A stretch of DNA of 64,000 bases from Ziziphus jujuba (Eukaryota > Streptophyta > Magnoliopsida > Rosales > Rhamnaceae). Under the pieces are notes generated by a model. The model had not been told where the DNA came from, made no database searches, and was given only the letters and a program-made list of their open reading frames with translations. Positions within the stretch are counted from its first letter, which is position 1, and each line of letters opens with the position of its first letter. Positions 36,901-50,122 of the stretch are shown here, in pieces. Location: positions 18,515,501 to 18,579,500 of the forward strand of contig NC_083389.1 in the NCBI RefSeq assembly GCF_031755915.1, given 5' to 3'. Position numbers and translations under genes: made by a program.

Positions 36901-39900
36901 ACTTGTGCATCCTCAAGTTTATAGAGATGCTTCAAAAACATTTTAGGTAAGGATATGAAGTTACATAGTCAAGGATAATTGTTAGAGAGCTAATGAAATT
37001 AATTGATTTCTCCAAAAGTCATGTCTAGTAGATCATAGACAGCATTTTAAAGGTTGCTTTTGCATTTTTTTATAATTGTGAATGGTTTTCCTGTGTATTT
37101 CTTAGTTTCCTCATCTATCCTTGATTTAATAAATTTATAGTCACGAGCTCCATGAAAATTTGTTAGAAACCTTAAGACCCACCAACGCAAAAAACCTTAT
37201 TGCCACATTTTTAGATCTTTAATGTGATCTTTAATCAATACAAATGGGATAACTCTTGAAAGAGGCTTTGGGAATTTCGTCATGAAGAGCTGATTCTGCA
37301 AAATTCCACTAGTGTAATGGTGAAACCCAAAAAAAACAAAAGGAAAGGGAGGAGAAAGAGAAGTATCAATTGCCATATGTGAACAGAGCAAAAGCGTCAA
37401 AAGTATGAAAGGATGCATGATTCTAGATAAGGAAATCTCCAATAGATTAATTAGAGGTGCATCAAGGATGTTACATGCAAGTGAACAAAAGTGGAAAATG
37501 CAATGGAATTGACCTCGTGAGTAGAATACTCATGTGTTATTTGTCTTGAAGGGATTTGGCAATTTCATGGTATTATCTTCATCAATTATGAATGGGAAAA
37601 GTATCATTTGAAATTAGGTTCAGAAATTAAAACCTTAACAAAAGAACTAACCTCATTACAGCAGATCTTTTCTCCTCAAGCAACCTGCACAACTCAACCT
37701 TCATCCAAACCACCTGCACAGAAGCCATTCATAATTGAATTTTAACAGACTTAGATGCTGATTTCATACGTAATTTAATTAAAATTCAAAGCACCATTCA
37801 ACTAAATTGAGAAAAAAATCAAGTTAAGAAAAAATGTGATAGAAGATTTACATTAAATATATTAGCATTAAAAATCAAGTTAAGAAAAAATGTGATAGAA
37901 GATTTACATTTAATATATTAGCATTCTTTCTAATTAAATATATTAAACACTTACAATCTCGTGTATGCATATAATAATATACTTGGATAAAGTTTCAATA
38001 AGAAGATTTAGAGAAAAAGTCACCTGTTCTTGAAGATCTGGTAATGAATCTACTTCTGGATCAATAGTTAAACTGTCAAGTAAATCATCAAGATTTGAAG
38101 AGTGAGGCTCTGAGTGAGATTCATCTCCTTTTGCAAGCACATCACTTCCTTCAGTAGTCTTTTTCTCTTCTGCCAGTGATCCACGGTCATGCTTGAAGCT
38201 ATAAAGCTTAGATGCAAGCCCTTTGGAGTCCTTCCAAACTCGACCCCTTTTTGATCTTTCTTCAACTACCATTAATATAGCTGACCGATGCTTATCTCTC
38301 AGCTCTTGCAATCTAGCTTCAGTTACACCAATAAAACCCATACATGCAGTCAAAACCAGCTGGCTGCTATCAAATGTTGACCCTGCAAGGGATTGTAACA
38401 AAGTAATGGCATCCCCTGCATCTTTAGTTGTAACTAACACAGGACCTGCAGGAACATATAAAATAATCGAATTACACTGCTTTTTAAAACAATTGAAACA
38501 CTAAAAAAGTCAGATCAATAACTTGTACCATATAATTCCATTAATGCTAGTGCAGTTCGAAATAGCATAACACGATTTCCTTCATACAGAAGCACATCCC
38601 AAACTCGGAGAACTAAAGTTCAGAGAAAAAATCTGAATTACTATTGTTGACAAAAATAGTATTTCCAAATCAATCTTGAAACTTGAAATGGAGAATAATT
38701 ACACAAAAAAAGTCAGAAAGTTAATCCCATATATCTCACCACTTTCCCATGGAAGCATATTCACAAAAATTGAAAGGAACCAAGGTCCAGATAGCCACGC
38801 CACCTGCACTCCCAAGTAATCCAGATGATTAACTGCACCAGAAGCATAGAAGGAATAAAAAAACTATCCACACTCCTGATCTAAATAACAAACAAGAACC
38901 TCAAAAGAAAAATGAAAAAAAAAATAATAAAAACAAACCCAATTTTGGAAATCTTTCTCGCATCAATTCCTCAAAAACTAGTTGGTCCACCTGATATAAC
39001 ACATAATAGCTTATTTAGCTTATTTATATGAAAATTAACTCTCTTTCTATTCCCTGAAATCATAAGATCTATCTGCTTTGCAACATGTATAATATTCTAA
39101 TCATATTGCAACCAAAATATTTGGTCAAGAACTCAATAAGGAAAATCAAACCTGAGATTCTATCATTTCCTCAGTGTAATAGCCATCAAAGTAGTCATCA
39201 ATCAAACCAACCAAAGCCCTGGAAGATTCAATGAGAAAATAATCCACAAAACTAATTGGTGTAGTATTCATATCTTTTTGCCCTCTATGATTGAATGTCT
39301 GTGTAGATAGATAAGTATAGGAAAGCTATGTTCAATGATACAATTCTTTTTAGCAAATACTGGCTCTTGTTCAAATCAAGGACTGGAATAAACTCAGTGC
39401 AAGTCTCAGTCCTCTATCAAAAACAACATTTGAAGTTGAGCTTCAGAGATAAATTATGTACCGTTAAAAAGTCTTCTAAAACATTCCGGATCATCCTCAT
39501 GCTCTTTAGAAAAAAGTAAACAACAATACAGAGAAGGATAACCTTTCAAAACTTACCAAAAGGCATTTTCTTCAGGCATCAGAAGTAGCAATATACCTGC
39601 AAAAAAATTCATCGCCTGCATGTATTTTGATGCCAAAAAGACACAAATTAATGGAAATAGCAATAACAAATAATAATCACAAAAACTGGATAATAAAAGC
39701 ATACAACTTAAAAGTAAAGATTATTTTCTCGTCTTAATAAAATGTGCTTTCACCTTTCAGACATAAAAGTGCATTTAATTCTGTTAGATTGCTTCTCTGT
39801 TTTTTCATATTTTATTTTTTATTTAAATTTATTTTATTAGGTGAATGAGGGCGCTTGCTGGGGAGGAGGGGATAAAACACTGAAAGCCTTTACAGAGATG

Positions 39901-42900
39901 TGTACTACATCTAGTACTCTTTGATGATTCTCATATACATAAGCTCAAAAAGAGGACTAATGAGGCAACTAGACCTGTTGAAGCATCCTATTATCAGTGG
40001 TGTGTATAAAGATAAGCTGATGATTTACTGTAAACAAGCAGGCCAAGTAAATTTGAGTCTTAGACCAAACATATCCAAAGAAAAAGGATAAGCCCAGAAT
40101 AGTCTATGACAAACACTGTCCAAAGTTTGGTAAGTGCATGGAGCAAGATTTTGAAATCTTACTCCCTAAGGCTAGTTAGAATTAAAAGAGGGGGGGAGGA
40201 TGGTTGGGGAAGGAATGGAAGAAGAAGAAGAATTTTACATGATTTTACGTAAGGTTGACAGTGATTGACAGTGAGAAATTCATTGAAGCAAAAATCAATA
40301 AATAAATAAAAGGTTAGTTGAATTTTGCCAAAATAACCTGACAGTAACCAACTGAGGGGTTATGACGAGCATAAGCTAAAAGCAAACGCCTCAATGAATT
40401 TCTGCCATTTTCATCCAAAGCAGGATGACCTGGAAATGTACGTGGTATATCCTGCAATCAAACGTAAAAATTAGTCTTAGGGAGAAATCCAGATTGCAAT
40501 ACAAAGTAAAAGAAGCAGCACCTACAAATTGAAACGATAAAGTCCAAGGCGCATGCATCTAATGACCTTCTCAATCTGCCTTTTCCATTTTCTGGGTACA
40601 CCAGATGAGTCGTCATCCTTGCTTTCACCAGTGTGTGCCAGCAAATCATGGTAATATCTCTCCACCCTACGTGCCTTCACACCAACAAAAGCTTGCCATA
40701 CCTGTAACAGTAGAAAACACTTAACTTTCTCACAACTAAAAAAATTTGGCAGATTCAAGTAACTAAGAGTCGGAACTGCTAGCTATACCTCTCCTCTGAG
40801 ATCCTTTGGCACTCCTCCTCGAACAAGGCACTCCAGCTCTTCTCTCCAAGGAAAGCAAGGCTTAGAAGTAAACCCATCATCCACAGCTTTTTCTGCCCCT
40901 GCAACATTTACAGTATCATTGAACCTGTCTGCCACAGCCTTTTCTTCCCCCTTAGCATTCACACAGTCCGCAACCATATCACCCACAGCCTGTTCTGGCC
41001 TGGAAGTAGCATCCACACTGTCAGAGACATTACCACCCATGGTTTTCTCTACCACAGCAGTATCCACACTATTGGAGACACCATCACCTAGGGTCTTCCC
41101 TACCACATCAGCATCCACAATATCAGAGGCACTACCACCCACTGTCTTCTCTACCACAGCAGCATCCACACTATCAGATACACTATCACCCATGGAATTC
41201 TCTTTAGCATCAACACTATCAGAGAAACCATCACATACAGTTTCCTCTACCACAGCAACATTAACACTGTTAGAGACCCCATCACCAACAGCATTTTCTA
41301 CAGTGTCTTCATTCACACGGTCATTCAAAGCATTTAAACAAACCTCTACCTCAAAGTCCTTCTCAGAAGCGTTTGAAGATCCTTCCTCTTCTATTGATGG
41401 AAGATGGACTTCACCCATGGGTATCTGCTCATGTTCCATATTTTGTGTCTTTTTCTTAACACGAGAACTCATCATATCTTCTATGGCACCAAGGGATAAC
41501 CTAATGTGAGCCCATGTTTGCTGTACCTCCCTTTTGTGATCACTTGCTGATGAACCATCAGAAATAGATTGCTTGTCACTTGAATCATTCCCTTCTCCAA
41601 GCCTCTCTGGAATTGTCTCTACCCCCTCCTGAGTAGCGTCAGCATGCAATACCTCTTTATCTTCCTCTCCAGGGGAGCAAGGTCGAGCAGACGTGCTTAG
41701 TTGTTCAAGGAAGTTCTTCCATCGGTCTGATCTTTCTTCTTCCTCCTCCTGATTTTATCGTCAACACATCATTAAGATGGACAAACAAAACATTTTTATT
41801 TCCATTCCTTTTTGGCTCTATTCATTTCAAAATTTTCAATGTAGAATAGTTCATACAATAATAAAAGTCCAAGAAAAAGGCTTTTGTAAAGGATCCAGTT
41901 TTTCTGAAGCATTTTTAAATTGGAGTACAGAAAGATTTATTATATTACTTTAGTTCTCTATAATTGCAATATCTTTTTAAATTAGTGGTCTCGAGGAAAG
42001 ATTCATCAGAAAACACTTCCTGTTAGAGCAAACAGAGTGATTATTACTTTAGTTCTCCATGACCTCAACAAATTTATAAAATATTACAGAGATTGATCAT
42101 ATGGAGCACATTGGTCATAAAAATACTTAGAAGAGTCACTTTTGTTTTAGTTGAAAGGTGCCTAATAAATTTTGCCTAGTGAGGACTAAAATGAACAAGC
42201 CAAATATCAAATACCTTGAAGATATCAGCGTACTGTCTGTATGTTTGTATGTGCTGAGGTCTCAAAGCAAATCCATAGGCATCCCTGTTGAAACCAAACC
42301 CTAAATCACTATGAAAGATAATAAAAACCTGAATCCTAATGCTATTGACATAAAAAGACAATAATAATAATAATATAAAAAAGTCCAATGCAACACCAAT
42401 GATAGAAATTTTACGCTAATACAGTTAGTTTCCAATAATCAAACCGTAACTAAAAGCAAAGACAAAATTTGCCCAATATTTGAGAACATTTGAAACCTCA
42501 AAGTTGATAAGAAACAATGGCAAAAAGCCGCCAGCTTTTATACAAACCTGGAATCAACCTCCAACGAGCGCTTACTCAACAAGGACAATAACATACTTGA
42601 AAAACAGTAGCAATCCTACTACCTCCCATATCTGTCACTTTCTTTACACCAGACTTTGAAATTCTAAACCTCACAAAGCCATTTCTTTCACTCCCACATC
42701 CCAAAACTCAAACATCTACCATGCACATTAACTACACGGCATTCAAATTCATCTCTCAATCCTAATTTATTATTATGATTATTATTATTTATCAATCCCT
42801 AAATGATTTCTCAATTCCAGAAATTCCCCCTACCTAAGCATAAAATCCAAGAAAAAATATGACAAAAACCACAGAAATTAAAACCGAAAATAAGATCAAA

Positions 42901-43153
42901 GAAATTCAATGACTGAGTCAAAGTTTCCAAGCGATATTCACTCAACTCACTCGCTCTGCTACGATCAACCAAGAATTTGTCAGGGAGCAAATACCAAGAG
43001 AATTTAGGATTACGGGACGCGTGGAAAACAGCTACGAAATAGTCTGAATTATATAAAAATAGGAATTTAAAGAATCTAAAAAAAAAAAAATTAATTTCTT
43101 TTGTACCTCCTTGGCTCGAGAGCTTGCAGGAGATGAAACGCCTTGTCCGCCAT
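33981..43153 (-). CDS. TBC-domain Rab GTPase-activating protein with C-terminal coiled coil
   Basis: Expected to stimulate GTP hydrolysis by a Rab GTPase in vesicle traffic. Eighteen exons on the minus strand, in order: 43107-43153, 42215-42284, 40789-41748, 40567-40701, 40338-40451, 39557-39615, 39152-39218, 38939-38990, 38740-38832, 38529-38612, 38024-38445, 37652-37713, 36749-36818, 36275-36355, 36075-36176, 35454-35578, 34728-34815, 33981-34097. They sum to 2748 nt, 915 residues plus TGA, with every junction in phase. The N-terminus DAYGFALRPQHIQTYRQYA and EEEEERSDRWKNFL matches plant members of this family (for example At3g55020/At2g39280, recalled). The TBC domain (about 340-600) keeps the arginine finger in IEKDIPRTFP (R408) and the glutamine finger in YCQ (Q442). 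Residues 660-870 are heptad-rich coiled coil. Unusual are degenerate repeats at 188-332 and a Ser/Lys-rich repeat tail. Confidence 0.93.
34020..34097 (-). repeat. Coding repeat in the last Rab-GAP exon
   Basis: Three copies of a roughly 27-30-bp unit encode GESKSTNGHD, ESKSTNES and GESKSTSDS near the C-terminus, giving a polar, probably disordered tail. Confidence 0.8.
40870..41304 (-). repeat. Coding tandem repeats in the Rab-GAP, about 51-bp period
   Basis: Residues 188-332 of the Rab-GAP consist of about eight or nine diverged copies of a 16-18-residue unit. Clear examples are VVEKTVGGSASDIVDAD, VVGKTLGDGVSNSVDTA and VVEKTMGGNVSDSVDAT. The units are acidic, rich in Val, Ser and Gly, free of stops, and lie just before the TBC domain. 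Confidence 0.85.
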
Positions 43154-43160
43154 CACAGCC

Positions 43161-43163
<3 letters not shown>

Positions 43164-43206
<43 letters not shown>
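43164..43206. repeat. (GA)n microsatellite, 11 bp upstream of the Rab-GAP start codon
   Basis: About 21 AG units. On the gene strand this is a (CT)n tract probably within the 5' UTR, a common site for CT-rich leaders in plants. Confidence 0.95.
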
Positions 43207-43209
<3 letters not shown>

Positions 43210-46200
43210 ATTAAGCTTGTTGTTCGGAGGGATTTGAGGGCTGTCCTTGATCGTTTTATTTGGTTGGGAGAGTTTGAAAGCTTCCTAGAAGTTCATTTCC
43301 ATGGAGTTCGCTGGTTAATTGTCACGTGCGCAATTAGAGGGAAATATAGAGAGGGAGAGAGAGAGCGAGGTGGTGTACTGTACCGTTACATGGTTATGCC
43401 GACGATGACGACAACGCATTCATTCAGTGGGCCACGTGTCAGTTTATGAATAATGAGAGTTTTTATTAACTGCTATGTCAGTTTATGTTTTGACCGCCTG
43501 GGGTTCCCATCCCCGCCTGTTGACCCTTCGGCCCGATTGTTGGAACTTGCAACCGAAACCCTTGTTATCTATTGGATTAAATTAAACATAAAAAATTTTT
43601 TTAAAAAAATGTTTTTTTTCTTTTTTTAAGGTTAAAATTAAAAAGGCCTTAAGTTGTTCTATGTGTGCCTGTCCTCCTTATATATTTAGAAATAATAAAC
43701 TAAAATTTAATTTTTATACAAGTAAAAATGTTATTCAGTTTCTTATTTAAAATTGGCTTAGCTCATTAAAAAACATAATAATAAAAAATAAAAACTTGAT
43801 GTTAGCTCGATTCAATTTATTATAAAATAAAAGTTTTAAAATTTTATCATTTATTTTTTTATTCTAAATTGCTAATACATTTTATTTTATTTTTCTAATT
43901 TTTGATAATATAAGTAAATATTTTTTTTATGTATTGTAAGTACTATATATATTTTTAAATTAATAAAACAATATTTATATATTTATAGTACATAAGCAAT
44001 TCACTTATAAATTCCTTAAAGAATATTGAACTTTAAAATAGTAAATGGTTAATATATTTCTATTTGATTTCGACATCAATCGATCTTGTGGACTATAAAT
44101 CTCATATTTTATTTACAATTTCTTTTTGGTTGCCAAAATTTTGATGGGGATATTTTTTTCCTATTTGGCACCTTTTGAGTTCTTTTTTTTTCCCATAAAA
44201 TAAAGTTATCTAAATATCTAATGGAATCGATTCGGTAGTAAGGAGTTTAGAAAATATATCAAACTATTATTCCTTTTCTATTCACCAAAAAATATATATA
44301 TTATTCCCTTTGGTTGAACGGTCATTCCTTTGGCGTTGAGCCGCTTGATTTATCATTCGAGAAGAATTATAGAAAGGGCTAGAGAAAAAAATAATAATAA
44401 ATAAATAAATTCTATTTTGAAAATAATGGTATCATTTGATAAGTATCAATCAAAATTAATAAAAAATTTGAAATTTTCTGTACAATTATAGATACCGAGG
44501 AAACTAAATTTCATAATATAGAAAATTAAGGTGGAAAATGAATTATCAAAAAAAGTGTCATTTTAAAATTTAAAAGAAAAATTAGTTTTATTTATTTTAT
44601 TAAAAAATAATTTTATCCTCAATTTTTAAAATATAAATTAATTAAATATTTATATGTCCTAAATATTTTTGTCCGAACCAAATATTTTGAAAAATAGTTC
44701 ATACCAAATTAAATCATACGAAATTAAATCTCTAAAAGTTAATTCTTAATTTTCTTTAAAATTTCATCACTTCCCAAACTCAAACGTCTGAGGCTTATAG
44801 TTTTTTTCTATATTATTACTCTATCGTGATGAGCCGAAAACAAAAAATTAAATATTATAACTCAAAATTGCATTTATTGTTTTTTTTTTTTTAATAACTT
44901 GAAACGACATCAAAAGTTGCACTTAAACGAATTAATATATATATATATATATAGAGTGAGCTTCTTTATTTTTATTATTATTATTATCATTTGAAAATAT
45001 ATAGAGAGTCTCATATTAGGCCAACTTAAAAAAAAATATATATATATATATATAGTTACCAATATATTTACCAAATAATATATATTATAATACTATTGAT
45101 TGATATATTCATATAAGTAAAATATAAATAAATAAACTTTTAAATAGATAAATAAATTAAAAAAAATAATTCAATTAAATATTGATATATTATTTGTTAA
45201 ATAAATTTGATCATAATTTTGATAATTCTAGTAATTAATGTAAAAAAATATTAAAAATAGGTCCAACTATCTTAAACAACCATATACAAATTTATATAAA
45301 AGTCAAATGAGGTTGGCTAAGCCACTCATATTTAAGAAAATTGATGCAAATGGTTAAAAAAAAAAAACAAAAAATTGATAAAAGGAGCTCCTCCTTTTCC
45401 CAACCAATAAGGGTATGATTTTTATGGACGGCTTGTGCGGGGAAACGCACTCTAGACCCTTGCGGAGGGACTACTCAATTGAGGTGTGCATAAGTTTAGC
45501 CCAAACACAACCTAACCCATTAATATTAAAAAATAAGAAAAAAAAAATAATTAAACAATTGTAATATCACAACATCAAATGTAATTATGATAAAAAGATT
45601 TATTATATGTATATATATATATATTAATATTATAGATTCTTTAGTATGTAAAAAGAATATATATATATATATATTTGTTTTATAATATTAATTTATAAAT
45701 TATCCATTTTATTTTTTATATTTTGTTTGGATGGCAAAAAGAATATCTTTTAGTGTTAAGAATATCCATAATAAACCTTCAAAAGTGAACATCGGAACCA
45801 ATATTAGAAAAGGGAAAAAAAAAAAAACGTAAATTAAAATAGGAGAAAAAAAATATTCTGCAAACAGAACTCGACGCAAATAAATAAAGAAGCTCTCACC
45901 GATTATAAAAAAATTTAATGTTTTTTAGGAAGGTAAAAAAAAATTGAATGTTTTCTAGGAAGGCATAAAAATTTTAAAATTCATAAATTATTTTTTCATA
46001 AAACATGAAATAGACATGATAGAGGAGATGGAAATTATGATACCGGCTTTCAAGAAAGAATAGCATGCTATAAAGCTACAAAAGGTTCAGTATTGCTAAA
46101 AATAATGTGTTTGAAGGAAACAAAATTTTATAAAAGAAAACAGTTCTAAAATATATGAAAATTATGAAACTAACCTGGAATTGGATCCTCTATTATATGC

Positions 46201-46551
46201 ATTACGTGGATTTTTTATTTTATTTTTATGATGAATGGATGCATTATGTGGATTTTTAAATTAATGACATAGATCTTTGTTCCCACACGTCAATCCAACG
46301 GTAAAAAACTATTATTTTCTTAAATAATAATCTCAATTCGAATGACATAGGCCCTTGCTATAAAAAAAATAATTAATAATAAAATAAAATGACATAGGTC
46401 GTCCATAACAACATTTTTTAGCCTCAAGGGGATAACAACATTTTTTTAATTTTTTTTATGACAAAAGTCAAAGGGATGATATGTAACAATTGTATCACAA
46501 TATATATGTAACAGTTTGTAATTATGTACATTGAATAACTTATAAAGCATG
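43207..46551. other. AT-rich intergenic region, no gene recognised
   Basis: The first about 300 bp is the putative upstream region of the Rab-GAP gene, with CCACGTGTC (a G-box-like CACGTG core) near 43432 and a second GA-rich tract near 43350. The rest is very AT-rich with many (TA)n runs (44935-44952, 45036-45052, 45608-45624, 45658-45674). A moderately GC patch at 45400-45500 has no assignable function. A stretch beginning GGTATCATTTGATAAG near 44427 may be another MITE. Confidence 0.45.
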
Positions 46552-49410
46552 TGTCAAGATCCGTACAGAATTTCTTTCCGGAACCCCAGACAAGCTCTGA
46601 TACCAGGAAAATACCACCAAACCTTCCAACGGAAAATCCGGCAGCACCTCCCCTAAGGGTAGGACTTACCACAAATTTCCTGCACTGAAAACACACTTCT
46701 ATAAACATCCCCTTATTCCTCCTACGTTACTACAAATTGATTCCACAAATTTACAGCACTCCAAAGAATAACAGCAACTCAGTGCATAAATAATAACTAC
46801 ACATCCAATACAGTATACAGAGCATTATACAATAAATGTGGAATTAATAAAATGACAGATAAGGAAGCAATACAAGATGGAGAGGAAAAAGGGAAGAAAT
46901 ACTTTTTGGACTTTCGGTAACGAACTGAGACGTTGGGCTCATCCAGAACGATCAACGTCTCCCAACTTGGACCTAGGGGAACGGAATTTAAAAACGTGAG
47001 ATGCTAATCATCTCAGTGAGTGACCCTATCTACTGAACACTTTTAATGTTTATAATATAACAAATAAAAGAATTTAATTAATACCGACAATTAGATAAAT
47101 AAATAATAAACAATTGAAGTAATATTTTCTCTCAAACCCTCACTATTCACTCTGTTGCAAATGTTCCCCTTTTAAAACATTTTCACAAAACCTGATATTC
47201 GTATTTCCCGAAAATCAATGGATCAAATAATTTAATAAACAACAAATAAATAAATACCCCAAATATAAATAAAATGTAATAAATTATAATAAATAATTTT
47301 TGTACTCTTTGGGGTTTGAAATTTCTATCCGAAAAATTTATATTTGACGCACCACACCATATACCAGTGATGCCCTCCGATACCCAGCGTCCCGAGTTCC
47401 TGATTGGCGGGGAGATTAAAGAGAGAAACTTGCAAACGGCACTTCGGCGTTCCGACAGTACCGCTGCTGAAACCGTCATCCCGGCCAAGGAGGGTGGCGG
47501 CTGATGCGCAATATATAAGACTTGCCTGCCCTCGGTCCAATGGCAACTCACGGGAGATATAATACTTGCGCGCTAACCACATATACACCGGAACACCAAT
47601 ACTGTATGAGTGCGTCTAAAATAATTATTAAATTAATTATAACCGTACCGCTTTTCCAAAATCACCGTGGGAAATATATCAATTCTCAAATTTACCATCC
47701 CACATTTCCTTTTAACATACCCGGTACGAAAACATCGATAACGATAAAACAATAATTTTTCTCGTAACACGAGATTCAACAAATAATATACCACAGGCAT
47801 AATTATAAAATTTAAACCACCAATTAAATAAATAATTTCCTTAAAATATTCAAACCAATTATGCCCAAAAATAATATAAAATCCAGACACAATTAATTAC
47901 TGAAAATACTTGCTCATGTGTAATAAATATAATTAAATCACAATAATAAAAATCAGGGATTTCTTAATAATCCAAAAATTCCATTTAGCACCAATAACAT
48001 ACACGTACGTATAAAATAATATTTTTTCCCGATTATATTTAAAATACGCCACATGAGCATAATTGCAGATATCAATTAAACACTAATAAATATAATTAAT
48101 TACCCCAAAACATTTTTAAAGTTGGGTCACTCACCTGGAGCACGTAATTAACCTAAGATCCTCCATGGGATCAATTCCCCGACTCACCCGTGCTCCTAGA
48201 ACACAATTCACACACAGTCAAATAAATTAATATTTTATTCGGATAAATAATACCCGGTATCCGGGGGTCTAACACAAACGTTAACCAAAATTGGCAAATT
48301 ATATGTCTATGGAAAACTTGTGAGATGAGGATCACATTACCGACCTCCATTGAGTTCAATTCGACCGGCGGTGACCGAAATTTGGCCGGAAAGTTTCGAT
48401 CGAATTTAAACTTGAGGGATCTCTCAAACGGTGGAGATTTTGGGCAATCTAACCCCCGAAATGGACTCAGAGGGGTCGAAAATGGTGGAATAGAGGTATG
48501 GGTTGAGCTGGGTTGGCCGGAAAACACAAGAAAAGAGGAGAGAGAAAATTTCCGGCCGGCGGCTTCTCCGGCCCGATCTGGGCGCGTCTGGCGGCCGATG
48601 ACCTCGAAATTTTGCGGCCGACTCGCCTCCGTCCCCCCCTCATCACTGGCCGGTGCGTGTAGCAAGGTGGTGGCCGGAATTAAAAAATACGGCAAGACCT
48701 GAGAGGGAGAAAGGAAAGGAAAGGAAGAAGGAGAAGGAAGAAGAAGAAGAAAGAAAAGAGAAATTCCCCCCGTGTCCCCCCCCCCCCCCTTTTTCCCCAC
48801 GTGGGGAGAAGAAAAGAAAAAGAAAAAGAAAAAAAAAGGAAAATAAAATAAAATAAAATAATTAAATAATATAAAAAAAATATTATTATATAAAATAACA
48901 ATAAAATAATATGATATTAAACATGGTTGACGTGACACATGGTCACATTTATTAAGTCATATGTGGCACATTGTTACGCGTTTAAAAATAATATTAAAAT
49001 AATACAATATTTGAAAAACTCTACAGATCCATAACTTTCAAATCACATGTCCAAATCGGACGTGCTGCTAGTCTACGGACTCGTATCGACGAGTACTTCA
49101 CAACCATGCATGAGTCAAAGCTCAACTTTGCATGAATAAAAAGTCAACTCCGGCACCCCTTGGACAGTTTGGACCTCAACTTGTTTTGCTCATAACTTTC
49201 AAACCGTAGCTCCGTTTTCGAGGTGCTACTAGTCTATGAACTCGTGCTAACGTGTACTTCGTAATGGTATCTCAACCTAGAATTCCATCCGAGTCAAAAA
49301 GTCAACTTTTGACCCTTTCGGTCAACGGTAAACGGTCAAAGTCAATAGTCAACGGTCAACCTCCGTCAAAGTTGGAAAACTTCCGGTGTACTTCGGGACG
49401 GGATGTTACA
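46552..49410 (-). mobile_element. Solo LTR of a Ty3/gypsy-type retrotransposon (2.86 kb), with target duplication
   Basis: The sequence runs from TGTCAAGATC (46552) to GGATGTTACA (49410). On the minus strand it is TGTAACATCC...TTGACA, with the TG...CA ends of an LTR. GCATG occurs directly on both sides (46547-46551 and 49411-49415), a 5-bp target duplication. It is homologous over its length to the LTR at 57733-60968: shared blocks include CCTAAGGGTAGGACTTACC, ATGCTAATCATCTCAGTGAG and TCAACTTGTTTTGCTCATAA. No internal domain, PBS or second LTR adjoins it, so it is the product of LTR-LTR recombination. A GC-rich island (48310-48800) with a C14 run (48776-48789) may be the LTR promoter/leader area. 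Confidence 0.88.
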
Positions 49411-49427
49411 GCATGTGTATTTGCCCA

Positions 49428-49430
<3 letters not shown>

Positions 49431-49509
<79 letters not shown>
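49431..49509. repeat. (TA)n microsatellite, about 37 units
   Basis: Almost pure AT dinucleotide run about 20 bp beyond the target duplication of the solo LTR. Confidence 0.95.
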
Positions 49510-50091
49510 AAAGTATGGGGATCTTAAAAAAGTATTTTGTGATTTTTCTAACTGAACTAATTATTGGATTTATTTTCCAATATTAACCAAACTTTAACCA
49601 AACCAACGGGTTCAATTTGGATTTTTGCCCATCATGAATCCAAAAATAATTTGTTTATCTATTATTATTAGTAAATTTGTAATGATGTGAACCTAATATT
49701 AGTTATGAACCACACTAAATTATTAAAATTATAAATATATTTTATTTAAAATTATAAATATATTTTATTTAAAATATAACCTAATTAGAATTTTAAAAAT
49801 ATTATTACATATATTCAGTTCTTTTTAGAGTTGAAAATTGGGAAGGTTAATAGTTAATACCTTCTACTTTATTATCATAGGGAGTTGATTTATCTTGTAG
49901 AACTGGTGGCCGAATTTCGTTATATATCAAAGAATTTCTACTTTTGAGGAGTGCAACATTATGTCAATATGTACAATTTCTATCACTTTGCCTCCCACTT
50001 GAGAGTTTTTAATTCCTTTTGTTCTTAATAAGTTGCTTACCAAAGATATATCTATTTATCTTTCTTAATAAAATCTTCACTTTTTACCCTC

Positions 50092-50122
<31 letters not shown>

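Noticed and set aside
40919..41509. 196-codon plus-strand frame opposite the large Rab-GAP exon
   Set aside because: It is the antisense shadow of the coding repeat region, and the minus strand is clearly the gene.
46590..46606. GCTCTGATACC within the solo LTR resembling a reverse PBS
   Set aside because: It lies inside the LTR, about 40 bp from its edge; the equivalent position in the other LTR reads ATCCTGATCCC. It is a chance match.
48171..48938. 255-codon minus-strand frame and overlapping plus-strand frames in the solo LTR
   Set aside because: They fall in the GC-rich LTR island, are low-complexity (Phe/Pro/Ser/Lys runs), and are not preserved in the homologous LTR at 57733-60968.
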